The notes under the pieces are model-generated. The model worked only from the letters and a program-made list of their open reading frames with translations. It was not told the origin of the DNA and did not search any database. Positions 8,365 to 16,799 of a DNA stretch of 64,000 nt are shown here, in pieces. The translations under genes and the position numbers were made by a program. The DNA comes from Variovorax atrisoli 110B. Lineage in GTDB: Bacteria; Pseudomonadota; Gammaproteobacteria; Burkholderiales; Burkholderiaceae_C. Position 1 is the stretch's first letter, and every line of letters begins with the position of its first letter. The stretch is taken from contig NZ_KB907450.1 in the NCBI RefSeq assembly GCF_000382045.1, positions 758,204-822,203 of the forward strand, read 5' to 3'.

Positions 8365-9766
8365 CTTCCGCAAGCGGCTGGCGCTGGCGCACGTCAGCGT
8401 GATCGTGGTGGTGATGGCGGTGGCCGCCTTCGCCTCCTACCTGGTGTTCTCGCGCAACGTGCACCGCGAGCTCGACGCCGCGCTGCTCGCGCTGGCCGAG
8501 ACCGAGATGGGCATGCTGCTGGCGGCCGGCGAGGGCGACACCGTCATCGTCCACGAGGCGCCGCCGGGCCCCGGCGCGCCTTCGTTCGTTCGGCTCGACC
8601 GGCTGGTGCAGATCGTCGATGCCGACGGCCGCGTGCTCGCGCGCAGCAGCAACCTCGGCGAGGCGCAGCTGCCCATCCCGGCCGCGCTGCGCGAGCGGCT
8701 CGCGGCGGGCGAGACCGTCTTCGAGACGCTCGACGGCTACGGCGAGGAGCCCACGCGCATGGTCTCGGTGCCCGTGCCGGGCCGCAGCTCGCTGCTCGCG
8801 GTGCAGGTGGCGGGCTCGCTGGACGACGTGAACCGCACCGTGGCCATGGCCAGCGCGCTGTTCATCATTCTTGGCGGCGCGCTGCTGCTGGCGCTGGGCG
8901 CGGCCGGTGCGCTCATCACCCGGCGTGCCTTCGGCGCCATCGACGATGTGGTGCGGCAGGCCCACCGCATCGGCGATGCGAACCTCGGCGAGCGGCTGCC
9001 GCACCCCGGCACCAGGGACGAGATCGGCCGCCTCGTGGACACCCTCAACGACATGCTCGCACGCATCGAGCAGGGCATGGAGGCGCAGCGTCGCTTCACA
9101 GCCGATGCCTCGCACGAGCTGCGCTCGCCGCTGTCGCGCCTGCGCACCGAGCTCGAGCTGGCGCTGCGAAGGCCGCGCGAGCCGGCTGCTTACGTGGAGA
9201 CGCTGCGTTCCTCGCTGGAGGAGGTCGAATCGCTCACGCTGCTGGTCGAGGAGCTGCTGGTGCTGGCCCGCCTCGACGCCGGCCAGGAGCGCGACGCGGT
9301 GGAAACGGTGTCGCTGAACCAGCTCGCCGAGGAGGCCCTGCGGCGCCTGGAGCCGCTGGCACGCGAACGTCGGCTTGCCCTGTCGCTGGACGCGCCATTC
9401 CCGGTCGCTGCGCGCGTCGCCCGAGGCGCAGCCAGCCTCGCGCTGGCCAACCTGCTGGACAACGCCCTCAAGTTCTCGCCGCCCGACACGGTGGTGAACG
9501 TGAACGTGCGCGCCGACCTGGAGGCCGACGAGGCGATCGTCAGCGTGTCGGACCACGGGCCGGGCATTCGCGGCGACGAGCTGCCGCACCTGTTCAAGCG
9601 CTTCTACCGCGGCGCCGCCGCGCGCTCCGACGAGAAGACGCCCGGACTCGGCCTGGGGCTGGCGCTGTCGCAGGCGGTGGTGCATGCGCAAGGCGGGCGC
9701 CTGGAGGCGGCGAACGAAGCGGGCGGCGGTGCGCGCTTCGACATGCGGCTGCCGCTGGCGCGCTGA
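8357..9766 (+). CDS. Sensor histidine kinase with HAMP domain, partner of the OmpR-type regulator
   Basis: A 469-residue inner-membrane kinase. Membrane segments at about 10-33 and 168-190 flank a periplasmic sensor of roughly 135 residues. A HAMP linker follows, then the dimerisation box FTADASHELRSPLSRLRTEL with phospho-acceptor His253, the N box (LANLLDNALKFSP), a G1 box (SDHGPGIRGDELPHLF), the F region and the G2 box (TPGLGLGLALSQAVV). Every catalytic motif is intact. The ATG lies inside the end of the regulator gene, so the two are co-translated. The periplasmic domain has no obvious Cys- or His-rich metal site, so a metal signal is not proven. Confidence 0.92.
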   Translation: MISFRKRLALAHVSVIVVVMAVAAFASYLVFSRNVHRELDAALLALAETEMGMLLAAGEGDTVIVHEAPPGPGAPSFVRLDRLVQIVDADGRVLARSSNLGEAQLPIPAALRERLAAGETVFETLDGYGEEPTRMVSVPVPGRSSLLAVQVAGSLDDVNRTVAMASALFIILGGALLLALGAAGALITRRAFGAIDDVVRQAHRIGDANLGERLPHPGTRDEIGRLVDTLNDMLARIEQGMEAQRRFTADASHELRSPLSRLRTELELALRRPREPAAYVETLRSSLEEVESLTLLVEELLVLARLDAGQERDAVETVSLNQLAEEALRRLEPLARERRLALSLDAPFPVAARVARGAASLALANLLDNALKFSPPDTVVNVNVRADLEADEAIVSVSDHGPGIRGDELPHLFKRFYRGAAARSDEKTPGLGLGLALSQAVVHAQGGRLEAANEAGGGARFDMRLPLAR

Positions 9767-9833
9767 ATACCGAAAGTGCCATGGCGGGCACGGTCGCTGC
9801 TACCGCTCTGGAAAGCCATCGAAGACACCATTC

Positions 9834-10142
9834 ATGAAGCACTTCATCGTCGAAATCAACTACCTCGTTCCGCTCGAAAGAATCCAGGAATCCGTGCCGC
9901 CGCATCGCGCCTACCTGCAACTGGGCTACGACGCCGGCTTGCTGCTCTGCTCCGGGCCGAAGGTGCCGGCGACAGGCGGGTTCATGCTGGCCCGCGCGGA
10001 ATCGCTCGCCGCGCTGCAGGCGTTCTTCGCGCAGGACCCGTTCCACACCGAAAAGCTCGCGAGCTTCACGTTCAGCGAGTTCAACCCCGTCAAGCGGCAG
10101 GGCTGGGCCGAGGCGTGGTTCGCCGAACCCCCGGCGGCTTGA
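9834..10142 (+). CDS. YCII-domain protein
   Basis: A 102-residue protein matching the small YCII-related ferredoxin-like family: a beta strand HFIVEINYL, then SVPPHRAYLQLGYDAGLLLCSGPK, GGFMLARAESLAALQAFFAQDPF and a C-terminal FTFSEFNPV strand. The His in PPHRAYL corresponds to the conserved family histidine and PF..EKLASF to the closing helix-strand. Family members have varied and mostly unproven enzymatic roles. The ATG at 9834 starts the conserved strand directly; upstream sequence in this frame is not protein-like. Its TGA abuts the stop of the convergent glycosyltransferase fusion, giving TGATCA with no room for a terminator. Confidence 0.8.
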   Translation: MKHFIVEINYLVPLERIQESVPPHRAYLQLGYDAGLLLCSGPKVPATGGFMLARAESLAALQAFFAQDPFHTEKLASFTFSEFNPVKRQGWAEAWFAEPPAA

Positions 10143-13100
10143 TCACCGGCGCGGCGCCGCGCCTGCTGCGGCAATGGGCGCAGGCGCATCTTCCCAGCCG
10201 CCGCCAAGCGCCTTGTACAGGCTCACCGTGTTGACCGCCTGCTTGAGCTGCAGCTCTATCCATTGCCGCTGCTCCACGTACAGCTCGCGCTGCGCATCGG
10301 CGCCGGCGAAGTAGTCTTCGAGCCCGTTGCGAAAGCGCGTGCGCGAGATCGCCGCCACCCGCTGCAGCGACTGCACGCGCGCCTGCTGGGCCTGGAGCTG
10401 CGGGCGCAGGTGGCTGTCGGCGATCAGCGCGTTGGCGGTTTCGCGGAATGCCTGCTGCACGGCGTATTCATAACTCGCCATGGCAGCGGCCAGGCGCTCT
10501 TCGTTCGCGCTCAGGTTGGCGGAGCGCCGGCCCCAGTCGAAGATGGGCAGCGACACGCCGAGCACCGTGGCCCAGCTGCGGTTGCCTGAGCTCAGCAGGC
10601 TCGAGAACTCGCTGCTCAGGCCGCCACCCACGGCGGTCAATGAAAAGCTCGGATAGAACGCCGCCTTGGCCGCGCCGATGCCAGAGTTCGCGGCCTCGAC
10701 GCGCGCATACGAGGCCAGCAGGTCGGGCCGGCGCTGCAGCAGGCTCGCGGGCAGGCCCACCGGTACGTCGGCCACCGAGCGCTCCGGCCATGGGCGCTGC
10801 GCGCCTGTGTTGGCGGGCACCGGCTGGCCGACCAGCACGGTGAGCCATTGCAGGTCCTGCCCCACGCGCATGCGGAATTCCTCGCGCTGAACGGCGGCAC
10901 GCTGCACCAGAGACTGCGAACGCAGCAGGTCGAGGTCCGACGTGCCGCCCGCCGTGCGCGCACGCTGCATCACGCCGGTGCTGTCGGTCTGGGTGGCGAG
11001 GTCGGACTCGGCCAGCGCCAGCAGTGCGCGGTCGGCGCGCAGCGTGAGGTAGGCGTTCGACACCTCGCCCACGAGGCTCATGCGCGCCGCGGCAAAGTCC
11101 AGGTCGCTGGCCGTGGCCTGCGAGCCCGCCTGCTTCACGCCCGCGTCGACGCGGCCGAAGAAGTCGAGCTCATAGGCCATGATGCCGGCCTGCACCGCAT
11201 AGGTGTTGCCTACGCGGCCGACCGCCTGGCTGTTGGTGGCCACGCCGTTCGGGCCGAGCGACGTGACCTGGTTGCCGCGTCCGGCGGAGCCCGCGAGGCC
11301 GATCTCCGGAAACAGGCTGGAACGCGTGCTCGCATAAACGGCGCGCGCTTCCCTCGCCTTGGCGGCGTACACGCGCAGGTCGCGGTTGCGGGCCAGTGCG
11401 GTGGCGATCAGCCCGCGCAGTTCGTCGTCGCGCACGAAGGCCTGCCATGCCATGGGTGCCGCATCGGCGCCGCCCGCTCCCTCTGCCCACTGCGCGGGCA
11501 CTTCGACGTCGGCCGGTTTCAGCGGCGGCGTGAGGTTGCAGCCAGACAGCACCAGCACGGCGACCAGCACCACCATCAGCATCGGCGCGCTGCTGGCGAA
11601 CATGCGCGGCATCGCCGGCATTCGGGGCATCCTGGGCCAACGCCAGCCCGCGCTGTCCATGAAGGCCAGCGCGGCGCGCCCCGGCTTCACCTGCGTGGCG
11701 ACATGGCTGGGCGGCAGGCTGAAGACCTGGCGCACCAGCCGGTCGTGCACCGCCTCGTCGTGCTCGAAGGCCAGTTCGGTGCCTGCGTCGGAGCGGCCCG
11801 TCACCGTGGCCGCAACCCAGCCGACGTGGTCGACGTGGACGTCCAGCGGCTGCCCGACCGCGATGCGGCCCAGCGCGGCGCTGTTGAGCAGCCGCGCGCC
11901 GTCGCCCGCGATCTCGGCGAAGCGTGCCGCACCCACGCCCGCGGCGCTGCGCACGGTGGTGACGGCGTCGTACGGAAAGCGCTCGTCGTGCTCGGGGCGC
12001 GGGCGGTCGATGCAGGCGATCAGCGCGGCCAGGCAGTACACGGTGGCGACGAAGGTCCACACCACGTTGAGCACATCGCCGGCGGTCATCGAGCCGCCGA
12101 TGGCGCCCAGCGCGCCCATCAGCATCGCCGCGATCAGGGCGCCGAACACCGCGACCAGGTTCCAGTGCACGACCGTCCTGCTGCGGTCCTGCCCCTTGGC
12201 CGTGACCTTGAACGGCCGCCCGAAAGGGCGGATCAGCGCCGAGACGATGGTGCGCGTGACCGCCATCGCGGCCACGATCTGCGTCACCTCGGTGAACACC
12301 GGCAGGCAGCGGCGCTGGCTGATCCAGTAGGTGTAGCCCCAGAACATGACGAGCGGCGGCAGGCCGTACATGGCAAAGGCCTGGGGCGTGGCATGGAAGG
12401 CCGACACGCCCGTGTACCAGTAGAGCGCGGGCGCCGCCAGGATCAGCAGGATGAAAGGCTTGGTGAGCCAGTGCATCAGCCCGTGCACGTAGTGCAGCCG
12501 CGCCGTGAAGCTGTAGCCCTTGCCGCGCAGCGGGCCGTCGCGCAGCAGCGCCACCTGGATGGTGCCCAGGCACCAGCGGCTGCGCTGGTTGATGTAGTCG
12601 ATGACGCTGTCCGCCGACAGCCCGTTCGACGGCCGCTCGTTGAGCCAGCGCGTGACCCAGCCGAAGCGCATCAGCGTGTAGGTGGTGTAGATGTCTTCGC
12701 ACACGCTGCCCGTGGGGAAGCCGCCGGCAGCGGTGATGGCGTCGCGCCGCACGATGAACGAGGTGCCTACGCAGAACGCCACGTCGGCCGCGTCCTTGGC
12801 GGGCTGCAGCACGTCGAAGAACACGCGCTGTTCGTCGACCCAGCTGTCGGTGGCGCGCAGGTTGTGCTGTATGGGGTCGGCGTTGTAATAGAACTGCGGC
12901 GTCTGCACCAGGCCCACCTTCGACTTCGGGTCGTCGAACAGGCCGAGCACGCGGTAGACGATGTCGCGGTGAGGCGCGAAGTCCGCGTCGAGCACGAGGA
13001 TGTAGGGTGCATTGGTCATCGCCGCCGATTGCCGAAGCCCATTGTTGAGGTTGCCCGCCTTGGCATGCGCGTTGTCGGGCCGGCGCGCGTAGTGCACGCC

Positions 13101-13601
13101 TTTTCGCTCGCAGTAGTCGCGCAGCCAGTCGCGCCGCGTGTCGTCGAGCACCCAGACATTCAGATGCGGATAGCCGATGGCCTGCGCAGCGAGGATGGTC
13201 TTCTCGAGCACGCCGATCTCCTCGTTGTAGGTGCAGATGAAGACGTCGACGGCCGGCACGGCCGCGCCGCGCTTGCGCAGCATCGCTTCGCCCGCATCCG
13301 CCTGCGCGTGGTTGTCGCGGCGGCGCGAGAGCATCTGTATCGACAGCAGGGTGTAGACGATCGACACCATCTCGAACACCAGGAACACCCAGCCCATCAG
13401 CGTGCCGAAGCCCAGGTCCGCCGGCGGCAGGGTTTCGGCCAGCCGCCACACCACGTAGCGCACCAGCACCAGCGCGGTGAGAAAGCCGAACAGCACGCGG
13501 TGCGACGCACGGTCGGCGCGAGCATGGAAGATCATGATCAGGGCCAGGCCCACGACCATCAGATTGACCCTGAATTCAGGCGTATCGATCAGTTCGAACA
13601 T
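10143..13601 (-). CDS. Cellulose-synthase-like glycosyltransferase fused in frame to a NodT-type outer-membrane lipoprotein
   Basis: A single 1152-codon frame. Residues 1 to about 530 are a processive GT2 synthase: N-terminal membrane helices, FICTYNEE, a first Asp in VLDDTRRDW, DAD at 205-207, an acidic CED before IYTTYTL, QRSRW at 339-343, then several membrane helices. Residues about 535-635 occupy the place of the PilZ domain in BcsA but lack clear RxxxR and D/NxSxxG motifs. Residues 648-688 form an Arg-rich stretch, hydrophobic MLMVVLVAVLVL and lipobox LSGC (Cys688). From 689 to the end is a complete outer-membrane factor ending LYKALGGGWED. The start has AGGAG seven bases upstream. A weak AGGA lies eight bases before Met661 (ATG at 11621), so separate internal initiation is possible. 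The two halves normally belong to different membranes; signal peptidase II could separate them. Confidence 0.85.
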   Translation of the reverse strand: MFELIDTPEFRVNLMVVGLALIMIFHARADRASHRVLFGFLTALVLVRYVVWRLAETLPPADLGFGTLMGWVFLVFEMVSIVYTLLSIQMLSRRRDNHAQADAGEAMLRKRGAAVPAVDVFICTYNEEIGVLEKTILAAQAIGYPHLNVWVLDDTRRDWLRDYCERKGVHYARRPDNAHAKAGNLNNGLRQSAAMTNAPYILVLDADFAPHRDIVYRVLGLFDDPKSKVGLVQTPQFYYNADPIQHNLRATDSWVDEQRVFFDVLQPAKDAADVAFCVGTSFIVRRDAITAAGGFPTGSVCEDIYTTYTLMRFGWVTRWLNERPSNGLSADSVIDYINQRSRWCLGTIQVALLRDGPLRGKGYSFTARLHYVHGLMHWLTKPFILLILAAPALYWYTGVSAFHATPQAFAMYGLPPLVMFWGYTYWISQRRCLPVFTEVTQIVAAMAVTRTIVSALIRPFGRPFKVTAKGQDRSRTVVHWNLVAVFGALIAAMLMGALGAIGGSMTAGDVLNVVWTFVATVYCLAALIACIDRPRPEHDERFPYDAVTTVRSAAGVGAARFAEIAGDGARLLNSAALGRIAVGQPLDVHVDHVGWVAATVTGRSDAGTELAFEHDEAVHDRLVRQVFSLPPSHVATQVKPGRAALAFMDSAGWRWPRMPRMPAMPRMFASSAPMLMVVLVAVLVLSGCNLTPPLKPADVEVPAQWAEGAGGADAAPMAWQAFVRDDELRGLIATALARNRDLRVYAAKAREARAVYASTRSSLFPEIGLAGSAGRGNQVTSLGPNGVATNSQAVGRVGNTYAVQAGIMAYELDFFGRVDAGVKQAGSQATASDLDFAAARMSLVGEVSNAYLTLRADRALLALAESDLATQTDSTGVMQRARTAGGTSDLDLLRSQSLVQRAAVQREEFRMRVGQDLQWLTVLVGQPVPANTGAQRPWPERSVADVPVGLPASLLQRRPDLLASYARVEAANSGIGAAKAAFYPSFSLTAVGGGLSSEFSSLLSSGNRSWATVLGVSLPIFDWGRRSANLSANEERLAAAMASYEYAVQQAFRETANALIADSHLRPQLQAQQARVQSLQRVAAISRTRFRNGLEDYFAGADAQRELYVEQRQWIELQLKQAVNTVSLYKALGGGWEDAPAPIAAAGAAPRR

Positions 13602-14905
13602 GGCTTTGCTCCTGCGACGGTGGTGATTCCGGTGAACGGGTTCCAGCCCTTGGCTGCAAGTGCGATCCAGGCCGTGGCGCCCAGGTGGGGCCAGCGGTAG
13701 TAGAAGAAGTCGGGGCCCTTGGAATCGGGCCCGATGGCCAGCCCGGTCGAGATGCGCGGGCTGGGCGTGGCGTAGTACAGGCCGTTGGGCGCGCGCTGCG
13801 CGGCCAGCAGTTGCCACAAGGCCTCCGGCGCCGCGCCCTTGACGGCCACCAGCGTGGCTGCGGCCTGGGCGCTGCCCTCGGTCCAGATGCCGTCGGGCTG
13901 GCGCGAGAAGCCGTAGCCGGCACCGTAGCGATGGTTGGCATCGATCCATGCAAGCCCGGCTCGCCATGCGCAGTGGCCCGGCGGCGCGGCGAGCAGCGGC
14001 CACAGCTGCGCATCGAGGCCCGAGGCCATGCCCGAGACGCTCGCGCCGTCGGCCTGCGTGCCGATGTAGAAGCGCTGCTCGCCCTTGTTCCACATGCGTT
14101 CGACGAAGGCCAGCGCGGTGGTGGCCTGCTGCTTCTGCTCGGGGTGCGTGCCGGAGCGTGCGGCCCATGCGGCGGCCATGGCGATGTCGATGTTGTGCTC
14201 GGTCGATTTCCAGGTCTGCGCCGCCTGCTTTTCGTCCCAGCCGTACCAGCCGCCGCTGTAGCCATCCGGCGCAACGCTGGAACGCGTGCGTTGCTCGATC
14301 CATGCCAGCAGCCTCGCGGTGGCATCGGCATAGCGCGGCGAAGGTGCCGACTGGTTCACGTTGAGCAACAGCAGCGCGGCCCAGGCCACGTTGCCTGTCG
14401 CGGTGCTGACCTGGTAGGCATCGGCGATCCACTGGTTCCTGCTGGCGTCCCAGTAGCCGGACAGCACGGGTTTCGCATCGGCCAGCAGACCGGCGCGGTA
14501 GGCGTTGCGGATGCGGCCGTCGGAGTAATGCGGATCGTGCTCGACGGCCAGCACCATCGCGTCGGCGATGCGCTTGGCCGATGCGGTGTCGCCGCATGCG
14601 AGCAGTGCGATGCCGGCCAGCGCGTTGTCGTACACGAAGGCCACGTTCGCGAGGCTTGGCGCGAGTTCAGGCACGCCGTCGATCTGCGCCTCGGTGCGAT
14701 AGCTCGGCAGCAGCAGCGGCGCCGAAGACTCACCCCGGCTGCTGAACGCCACGGCGCGGCGCAGGCCGTCGCAGCTCTGCCGCGCGAGCAGCTGTTGCAC
14801 GGTGCCTTCGGCCGCCGGTGCCTGCGGCGCATGAAGGCACAGCATCGCCGTGAGCGCCATGGCCGGCGCCAGCGCGCATCGTCGAACGGGTGTTGCGTGA
14901 TCCAT
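13589..14905 (-). CDS. Secreted six-hairpin (alpha/alpha) glycosidase-like protein of the polysaccharide cluster
   Basis: A 438-residue protein with a signal peptide (MDHATPVRR, hydrophobic core, cleavage near PAAEG). The mature part shows repeating helix pairs with aromatic and acidic clusters: FVYDNALAGIALLACGD, GYSGGWYGWDEKQ, STEHNIDIAMA, LDAQLWPLLA, GIWTEGSAQAAATL and YRWPHLGATAWIALAAKGWNPF. This pattern fits the six-hairpin glycosidase superfamily, which includes enzymes that trim polysaccharides during synthase-dependent export (the cellulase next to cellulose synthases is the classic analogue). No family number can be given with confidence. The gene sits between the HlyD-like adaptor and the synthase and overlaps the synthase start by 13 bases, so it is part of the same unit. 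Confidence 0.72.
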   Translation of the reverse strand: MDHATPVRRCALAPAMALTAMLCLHAPQAPAAEGTVQQLLARQSCDGLRRAVAFSSRGESSAPLLLPSYRTEAQIDGVPELAPSLANVAFVYDNALAGIALLACGDTASAKRIADAMVLAVEHDPHYSDGRIRNAYRAGLLADAKPVLSGYWDASRNQWIADAYQVSTATGNVAWAALLLLNVNQSAPSPRYADATARLLAWIEQRTRSSVAPDGYSGGWYGWDEKQAAQTWKSTEHNIDIAMAAAWAARSGTHPEQKQQATTALAFVERMWNKGEQRFYIGTQADGASVSGMASGLDAQLWPLLAAPPGHCAWRAGLAWIDANHRYGAGYGFSRQPDGIWTEGSAQAAATLVAVKGAAPEALWQLLAAQRAPNGLYYATPSPRISTGLAIGPDSKGPDFFYYRWPHLGATAWIALAAKGWNPFTGITTVAGAKPCSN

Positions 14906-14943
14906 CGTCTGCCTTCATCGGCGTCGTGGATGCATGCTTCGCG

Positions 14944-16224
14944 CTAGGAGGCCAGCCTTGCCGACACCACCTTGCCGGGGGCGCACAGGCCCCGTTGCGC
15001 GATCCAGGCCGGGTTGTCGGACTCGACACGCGCCACCGCGTACAGCGAGCCTTGTTCCGCGAAGGGGAAGGGCACTGCATAGCGGCTCTGGAAATCTTCT
15101 GGAGCAACTGGCAACAACTGGGTAACGCGGGCCGACACTTCCGCGCCGCCGTCGTCCGTTTTCACGGCGATGGTCGAGCCCATGTTGAGCTTCCTGGCCA
15201 CCCGCGGCGGAAAGACCGCGACCACTTCGATGCGGCTGCAGTCGGTCATGCGCACCAGAGTGGCTCCTTGCGGCACGAAGCTGCCCTGCGGCATGAGCAC
15301 CGAGTTCACCTGGCCCGGTTGCATCGCACGTACCTGGAAGGCGGCCATGCGGTCGATGCGGCTGCGTTCCTCGGCCTCCAGCGCGGTCACTTCGCGCAGC
15401 TGCTGGCGCAGGACCTCGCTGTCGTGCTGCGCGCGCTCGATGGAGCTGCTCAGTGTCTCGCGCCGACTGGTGAGCGTCTGGTAGACGCTGGCACCGCCGC
15501 CGCCCACGAACACGCCGCGGCTCGCGCTCGCCATGCTCTGGCCCAGGCCTGAGTAGGCCTGCTCGGCCACGGCCGCATTGGCCCGCGAGATGCTCAACTG
15601 CGCCTGTGCCGCGTCCATGGCCTGCGGGCTCACCGCGCCTTCGTCGAGCATGGCGGACGTGCGGCGCACCTTCTGCTCCTGCTCCGCCACGCTGGACTGC
15701 GCCACCTCGCGCTGGCGCTGCGCGATCTGCCACGCATCGCGCGTCTGCGCCATCGATGCGGTGCGGTAGAGCTTGACCTGCTGCTCCACGAACTGGAGTT
15801 CATCGCCCGATGCGTTGGCCTGGTTCGTCAACTGCGCCACCTGGCTTTGCAGCGCGAGCCGCTGGGTGCTGAGCGTGGTGAGGATGTCGCGGTTGATGGT
15901 CGGGTTCTGCACGGTGGCCACCACGGCGCCGGCGTCGACCTTGTCGAGCGCGCGCACCGACATCTGCGTGACCACGCCGCTGATGGGCGAGGTGACCAGC
16001 GTCACCGGGGCCTGCAGCACCGCGCGCGTGGCCTGCCTGGAGACCAGCGGCTGTATCAGCGTGGTGACGACGAGCCAGAGCACGAAGGCGAGCAATGCGT
16101 ATCCCGCGATGCGCGGCACCAGCGATTCGGCGGTGCCGCCTCGCCATCGTCGCCAGCGCTCATGCCATGTGGAGACCTCCGCCTTCGCGATCTGGTGCGA
16201 CTCCGGGACGGTACTTGCATTCAT
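14944..16224 (-). CDS. HlyD-like membrane fusion protein of the polysaccharide cluster
   Basis: A 426-residue inner-membrane anchored adaptor. After a cytosolic N-terminus there is one membrane helix (YALLAFVLWLVVTTLIQPL), then a lipoyl-type half motif (VTLVTSPISGVVTQMSVRALDKVDAG), a long coiled coil rich in Gln, Ala and Arg (about 110-290) and a second lipoyl half (MQPGQVNSVLMPQGSFVPQG). I chose the ATG giving MNASTVP because GAGG lies five bases before it; an upstream ATG at 16275 has no ribosome site. No ABC or RND pump is encoded beside it; its partners appear to be the fused synthase and outer-membrane factor. This resembles Alg44-type or cyanobacterial adaptor use in polysaccharide export. 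Confidence 0.85.
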   Translation of the reverse strand: MNASTVPESHQIAKAEVSTWHERWRRWRGGTAESLVPRIAGYALLAFVLWLVVTTLIQPLVSRQATRAVLQAPVTLVTSPISGVVTQMSVRALDKVDAGAVVATVQNPTINRDILTTLSTQRLALQSQVAQLTNQANASGDELQFVEQQVKLYRTASMAQTRDAWQIAQRQREVAQSSVAEQEQKVRRTSAMLDEGAVSPQAMDAAQAQLSISRANAAVAEQAYSGLGQSMASASRGVFVGGGGASVYQTLTSRRETLSSSIERAQHDSEVLRQQLREVTALEAEERSRIDRMAAFQVRAMQPGQVNSVLMPQGSFVPQGATLVRMTDCSRIEVVAVFPPRVARKLNMGSTIAVKTDDGGAEVSARVTQLLPVAPEDFQSRYAVPFPFAEQGSLYAVARVESDNPAWIAQRGLCAPGKVVSARLAS

Positions 16225-16310
16225 TGGCGCCTCGCAATCGATGACGTGGTGGCTTTTCAGGACCTGCGTCTCCACTGCCGTGGCACATCATTGGGGCATG
16301 CCATCTGCTT

Positions 16311-16325
16311 TGCTGCATTGCAGCA
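16311..16325. promoter_or_regulatory. Perfect 7+1+7 dyad upstream of the polysaccharide operon
   Basis: TGCTGCA-T-TGCAGCA is a perfect inverted repeat about 90-100 bases upstream of the HlyD-like ATG, in the short AT-richer gap between this operon and the end of the T6SS cassette. A one-base loop makes an RNA hairpin unlikely, so a DNA-binding site for a dimeric regulator is the simpler reading. The regulator is unknown. Confidence 0.35.
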
Positions 16326-16379
16326 ATACACATGCCAAAAGTGAACCATTTCCGCTTACAAAAGCAACCGAATGTGCAT

Positions 16380-16766
16380 TCAGGGCGCGAGCACGAGCAC
16401 CTTGAACTGGCTCGGCACGATGCGCATGCCGACGATGTTGCTGCGGTTCTGCACGGTCAGGCTGGTCATGCGCGTGCATGGCGAGCCCTTGAGCAGCACG
16501 GTGAACGCGCCCGTGATGTGGCGCGACGGACCCATCACGGTCTGCGACACCACGCCCATCAGCACGCCTGCGTTGTCGCCGTTGGTGATGGGCGTGGTCG
16601 TCGCCAGGTTGTGCGCGGGTGTTCCGCCGTAGAGGATGTTCCAGGCATTGGGAATGGCCGTGGGCCCGAGCGCGAAGTTGGGGTAGGGAATCGGAACGGC
16701 CGGCGGCGTCTTGCAGACATCGGGAAAGGCCAGGTCCATGCCCATCATCTGTGCGTTGGCGAACAT
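16380..16766 (-). CDS. DUF4150 / PAAR-like tip protein of the T6SS cassette
   Basis: A 128-residue protein with the DUF4150 pattern: FANAQMMGMDLAFPDVCKTPP, PIPYPNFA, PTAIPNAWNILYGGTPAHN, GDNAGVLMGVVSQTVMG, and the C-terminal CTRMTSLTVQNRSNIVG. DUF4150 proteins are PAAR-like and are thought to sharpen the VgrG spike and carry effectors. This copy is only the tip domain: it ends soon after the domain and has no toxin extension. AGGAG lies about nine bases before the ATG. It is the last gene of the cassette, and no effector gene follows it; the next genes belong to the polysaccharide operon. Confidence 0.87.
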   Translation of the reverse strand: MFANAQMMGMDLAFPDVCKTPPAVPIPYPNFALGPTAIPNAWNILYGGTPAHNLATTTPITNGDNAGVLMGVVSQTVMGPSRHITGAFTVLLKGSPCTRMTSLTVQNRSNIVGMRIVPSQFKVLVLAP

Positions 16767-16799
16767 GCGTGAAGCTCCTTCGAATCGGTGGCGGGTGGT

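Noticed and set aside
10143..13601. The synthase-channel fusion as an assembly artefact
   Set aside because: Set aside but not excluded: both halves keep good coding sequence in the same frame right through the junction and the linker is a proper signal-like sequence. A single lost stop codon remains possible and should be checked by resequencing.
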